A stretch of 64,000 bases of DNA from JANRKF01 sp964518725 (GTDB taxonomy: Bacteria > Pseudomonadota > Alphaproteobacteria > Rickettsiales > SXRF01). Location: positions 19,392 through 83,391 of the forward strand of contig CAZFKP010000007.1 of assembly GCA_964518725.1 (NCBI GenBank), in the 5' to 3' direction. The notes under the pieces are model-generated. The model had not been told where the DNA came from. It did no database searches and saw only the letters and a list, made by a program, of their open reading frames with translations. Position numbers and translations under genes: made by a program. Shown here one piece after another: positions 60,898-64,000 of this stretch; within the stretch, counting starts at the first letter, position 1; the number at the start of each line of letters is the position of its first letter.

Positions 60898-61830
60898 TCA
60901 GGAACGGATGCGGAGTTCGGCCTCAGCCGCAGCAACCGGCACCACCGGCAGCGATTCGCTCTCAACGATTTCATAGGCGGAGCTATCCGCCATCAGGGCG
61001 CGCAGCAACTTGTTGTTGATGCCGTGGCCGGGACGGGTGCAGGTGAGCACGCCATCCATGCGGTACCCGGCGAGGAACAAATCCCCAACGCAATCGAGCG
61101 CCTTGTGGCGGACGAACTCGTCGTCAAACCGCAGGCCTTCTTCATTTAATATGCTGTGCTCGCCGACGACGATCGCGTTTTCCAGCGAGCCGCCGAGCGC
61201 AAGGCCGGCGCTTTGCATGGCCTCAACTTCATACTCAAAGCCGAAGGTGCGTGCACCCGCAAGCGCCTCACCGAACGACGCCTCGCGGAAATCATACGAC
61301 GCCTGCTGGCGACCAATCAGCGCATTGTCATACTCCACCTCAATATGGATCACCATGCCTTCGTCGCCATCGACGTTCGGGGCAAGGCGCGCCACGCTCT
61401 CGCCATCGCGCACCTCGACCGTTTTTAGAACACGGAGAATTTTTTTCGGGGCAGCAGCAAGCGACGCGATGCCGGCACGCTTTAACAACGCAACGAACGG
61501 CGCCGAGCTGCCATCCATGATCGGCACTTCCGGCGCATCCAGCTCCACGAGCACGTTGTCGATACCCGCACCCCAGAGCGCGGCCATCAGGTGCTCGATG
61601 GTGGAAATGGTGACGCCATGGGCATTACGGACGGTAGTGCCCAGGCGTGTCTCGCAGACGGCGTCATACTTCGCCGCAACCATCGCCCGCAGCGGCTCCA
61701 CATCGAGGCGGCGGAAGACAATGCCAGTATCCGCCGCGCCGGGAAGCAGGCGCATGGAAACCGTGCTGCCGGAATGAAGCCCGATGCCGGAGAGTTTGAC
61801 TGCACGAAGAATGGTCGTCTGATGATTCAT
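60898..61830 (-). CDS. lpxC: UDP-3-O-acyl-N-acetylglucosamine deacetylase LpxC
   Basis: A 310-residue zinc deacetylase: TILRAVKLSGIGLHSGSTV, STIEHLMAALWGAGIDNVLV (metal His), DGSSAPFVALLKRAGI, and HKALDCVGDLFLAGYRMDGV (His-x3-Asp). It performs the committed step of lipid A synthesis. In most alphaproteobacteria lpxC lies just before bamD; here the HP-repeat gene is inserted on the other strand. Confidence 0.96.
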   Translation of the reverse strand: MNHQTTILRAVKLSGIGLHSGSTVSMRLLPGAADTGIVFRRLDVEPLRAMVAAKYDAVCETRLGTTVRNAHGVTISTIEHLMAALWGAGIDNVLVELDAPEVPIMDGSSAPFVALLKRAGIASLAAAPKKILRVLKTVEVRDGESVARLAPNVDGDEGMVIHIEVEYDNALIGRQQASYDFREASFGEALAGARTFGFEYEVEAMQSAGLALGGSLENAIVVGEHSILNEEGLRFDDEFVRHKALDCVGDLFLAGYRMDGVLTCTRPGHGINNKLLRALMADSSAYEIVESESLPVVPVAAAEAELRIRS

Positions 61831-61921
61831 GCCTGGAATGTAGGCCGGAACGCTAACCCATTCAAATAACAGATTGTTACCGATTGTTACAGGGCAGCAA
61901 AACGCCTCAGGAAGAGCATTA
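61831..61921. other. Short gap upstream of lpxC
   Basis: 91 bp separate lpxC and the small hypothetical gene on the same strand. A lpxC ribosome binding site is weak. No other feature seen. Confidence 0.3.
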
Positions 61922-62278
61922 TTATTCCTTCCAGCGCGCCTTCAACCCTTCATACGCGCTATTGAACTCAGCTTGGGCTTCATGGGCACGGGATGTTTTG
62001 GGCGACATACGCCTTCCTTCTTCCGTAGTGAGCCAATGCTCAAATTCTTCAGCACACTGGATAGATAGGCTAGGCCCAGCAAATCTCTCCGGCCTCTCAT
62101 CACCCCGCCTGTTCCAATCGATATCAAAATGAGAATGCACCTGATTTTTATACTCTTCCCAGAATTTTTCAATTGCGGGGGTATAAGTAACGGAAAATCC
62201 GACCATGTTCCGGTTGTTTAGCACACCCTTTTCATAGTGAAATTGAAAAGCCGTTTCCCTAAGGCCTTTGAGACCCAT
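61922..62278 (-). CDS. Hypothetical protein
   Basis: A 118-residue soluble, charged protein (TPAIEKFWEEYKNQVHSHFD, AEEFEHWLTTEEGRRMSPKT) with no family recognised. The ATG at 62278 has a weak site (AAAGAA) upstream; the frame opens nine codons earlier. Its base composition is more AT-rich than lpxC. About 140 bp separate it from ilvB with nothing else recognised. Confidence 0.55.
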   Translation of the reverse strand: MGLKGLRETAFQFHYEKGVLNNRNMVGFSVTYTPAIEKFWEEYKNQVHSHFDIDWNRRGDERPERFAGPSLSIQCAEEFEHWLTTEEGRRMSPKTSRAHEAQAEFNSAYEGLKARWKE

Positions 62279-62416
62279 GATGATATTCTTTGCCCTTACA
62301 CACAAACTAGAAGAGGCGAAGACAATCCTGAGCTGGGGCAGAACGCCCTCACCAAGCCGATGAACAGAAGAAACTGCATCGCCTTATTAATTCCTGCTGC
62401 TGAAGATTACCTTCAT

Positions 62417-64000
62417 TCACAACAAATCACCAGTTTTAATTTCACCCTTGTCTTCTTCCGGATTCAGCAGCAATTCGTAATGCGCGGCGCCAGCCGGAAT
62501 CATCGGATACACATTCTCCTCGGGATCGACGATCATGTCGAGCAGCACCGGCCCCGGTGTCGTAATCATCGCTTCGAGCGACGCGTCAACATCCTCTACC
62601 TTTTTGCACTGCAACCCCTTCATCCCGTAGGCCTCGGCAAGCTTCACAAAATCGGGCAGCGAGTCCATGTAGGATTCGGAATAGCGGCAGCCATGGAACA
62701 TCTGCTGCCATTGGCGCACCATGCCCATGCAATGGTTGTTGAGCACAAGGATTTTCACCGGCAGGCGATATTGCGTGATGGTGGAAAGCTCCTGGATGTT
62801 CATCATGAACGACGCCTCTCCGGTGACGCACACTACCAGGTCATCGGGATGCGCGATCTGCACGCCCATGGCGCTGGGCAGGCCGTAGCCCATCGTGCCT
62901 AAACCGCCCGACGTCATCCAGCGGTGCGGTTTGTCAAAGGTGAGGAACTGCGCCGCCCACATCTGGTGCTGGCCGACATCAGTGGTGACGAAGGTCGAAT
63001 ATTTCTTGGACAGCGCATTCAGGCGATCGAGCGCATATTGCGGCTTGATGATGTCCTTGCCCTGCTTGTAGGAAAAACTTTTCCGCGCACGCCAGCCATC
63101 GATTTTCTTCCACCACTCGGCGAGCGCCTGTTCGTCAGCTTTGAGTTTCCGTGCCCGCCAGAGCTTCAACATTTCGGCGGCAACCAATCCCGCATCGCCG
63201 ATAATCGGCACGTGAACGGGAATGTTTTTATTGATCGAGCTTGGGTCGATATCAACATGGATCTTCACCGAATCGACCGAGAATTTATCGAGCTTGCCAG
63301 TGACGCGATCATCAAAACGCGCGCCGATATTGATCATCACATCGCACTCGGCCATGCACATATTGGCCTCCATCGATCCATGCATGCCAAGCATGCCGAC
63401 AAACTGCTTATCGGCCGCCGGCGTTGCGCCCAGCCCCATCAGCGTGTTGGTCACCGGAAATCCGGTTTCGCGCACCAGCTCGGTAATGGTGGCGCACGCC
63501 TCCGCGCCAGCATTGATCGCCCCACCGCCGACATAAAATATCGGGCGCTTGGCACCGGCCATCAGCATCACGGCTTTTTCGATCTGCGCGGGATCGCCCT
63601 CCACCTGCGGACGGTAGGACGGGCGGATCGATTCCGGCTTACCCGTATAATCGCCCAGCTGGTTCATGATGTTTTTCGGAATGTCGATCACGACCGGCCC
63701 CGGCCTGCCGGTTTGTGCAATGTGGAACGCCTCGTGCATGATGCGCGGCAAATCGTCGATGGATTTTACGAGGTAGTTATATTTGGTGCAGCTTCTGGTG
63801 ATGCCGGTGGTATCGGCTTCCTGAAACGCATCCGAGCCGATGAGGTGCGTTGGCACCTGCCCGGTGATGCAGACCAGCGGGATCGAATCAAGCATGGCAT
63901 CGGTGAGACCGGTGACGGCATTGGTTGCGCCCGGGCCGGAGGTGACCAGCACGACGCCGACCTTACCAGTGGAGCGCGCATAGCCCTCCGCCGCATGGGT
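62417..64000 (-). CDS. ilvB: Acetolactate synthase large subunit, 5' end outside the window
   Basis: About 527 residues of a thiamine diphosphate enzyme are visible; the frame runs past the window edge, so the N-terminus with the catalytic Glu is missing. Seen are THAAEGYARSTGKVGVVLV, SGPGATNAVTGLTDAMLDSI, the FAD region and the ThDP motif VVCVTGEASFMMNIQELSTI followed by NNHCMGMVRQWQ. The usual GDGSF is GEASF here. It makes acetolactate for valine, leucine and isoleucine synthesis; ilvN is not found directly downstream. Confidence 0.95.
   Translation of the reverse strand, partial: THAAEGYARSTGKVGVVLVTSGPGATNAVTGLTDAMLDSIPLVCITGQVPTHLIGSDAFQEADTTGITRSCTKYNYLVKSIDDLPRIMHEAFHIAQTGRPGPVVIDIPKNIMNQLGDYTGKPESIRPSYRPQVEGDPAQIEKAVMLMAGAKRPIFYVGGGAINAGAEACATITELVRETGFPVTNTLMGLGATPAADKQFVGMLGMHGSMEANMCMAECDVMINIGARFDDRVTGKLDKFSVDSVKIHVDIDPSSINKNIPVHVPIIGDAGLVAAEMLKLWRARKLKADEQALAEWWKKIDGWRARKSFSYKQGKDIIKPQYALDRLNALSKKYSTFVTTDVGQHQMWAAQFLTFDKPHRWMTSGGLGTMGYGLPSAMGVQIAHPDDLVVCVTGEASFMMNIQELSTITQYRLPVKILVLNNHCMGMVRQWQQMFHGCRYSESYMDSLPDFVKLAEAYGMKGLQCKKVEDVDASLEAMITTPGPVLLDMIVDPEENVYPMIPAGAAHYELLLNPEEDKGEIKTGDLL

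Noticed and set aside
1..64000. CRISPR arrays, tRNA, rRNA, IS elements, prophage genes
   Set aside because: None was found on reading both strands; no regular direct repeats, cloverleaf sequences or transposase motifs were seen.

Overview
The window looks like a chromosomal segment of a free-living, flagellated alphaproteobacterium of moderate GC. Supporting marks are a FliX/sigma-54 flagellar control region, a degenerate-zinc-finger DksA, TrcR (DUF1013), a circularly permuted two-piece tmRNA, RpoH, ThyX, a ubiquinol-cytochrome c chaperone, the YbjN-UbiK-ProC cluster and the lpxC/bamD/recN/ligA order. The genus cannot be fixed from sequence alone. No plasmid, phage, IS element, tRNA, rRNA or CRISPR array was seen.

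Layout. 61-8597 is a late flagellar block: on the minus strand flgI, flgJ, a FlgN-like chaperone, flgK, flgL, fliW and a TPR-methyltransferase, with fliX divergent and a sigma-54 promoter plus palindromic enhancer between. 8706-13164 holds dksA, a DegP-type protease, and an aldehyde dehydrogenase coupled to a sensor lacking an output domain. 13487-18055 is a complete TolC-MacA-MacB-type efflux operon. 18058-18388 is tmRNA, followed by thyX and a small, AT-richer gene whose product resembles a stripped-down glutamine synthetase. 20620-22130 encodes a MotAB stator; 22186-25644 a class-I amidotransferase, a pseudouridine synthase, RsmD and lipoamide dehydrogenase. 25645-31114 contains a frameshifted Nudix gene, a CBP3-like chaperone, rpoH, rpsD, proC, ybjN and ubiK. 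31210-37690 holds hldD, oxyR/ahpC/ahpD, an O-acyltransferase and glnA. 37986-43505 has a pilin-like gene, trcR, an enoyl-CoA hydratase, two tandem cold-shock genes and ilvC. 43577-52888 carries transporters, a zinc-binding protein, aminopeptidase P, a BMP-family binding protein and a LysR regulator. 53515-61830 is the envelope/DNA-repair cluster prmA-ligA-recN-bamD with lpxC; the window ends inside ilvB.

The most unusual elements are: (1) a dispersed intergenic element of about 75 bp present three times (9128, 37847, 59203), with a conserved core and an 8-bp hairpin whose arms differ completely between copies yet stay complementary; (2) the GS-fold mini-protein at 19511-20611; (3) a tmRNA whose predicted tag has 22 codons with an internal ANDN duplication; (4) homologous leaders on the two cold-shock genes; (5) the coupled small ORF and HP-repeat protein beside bamD.
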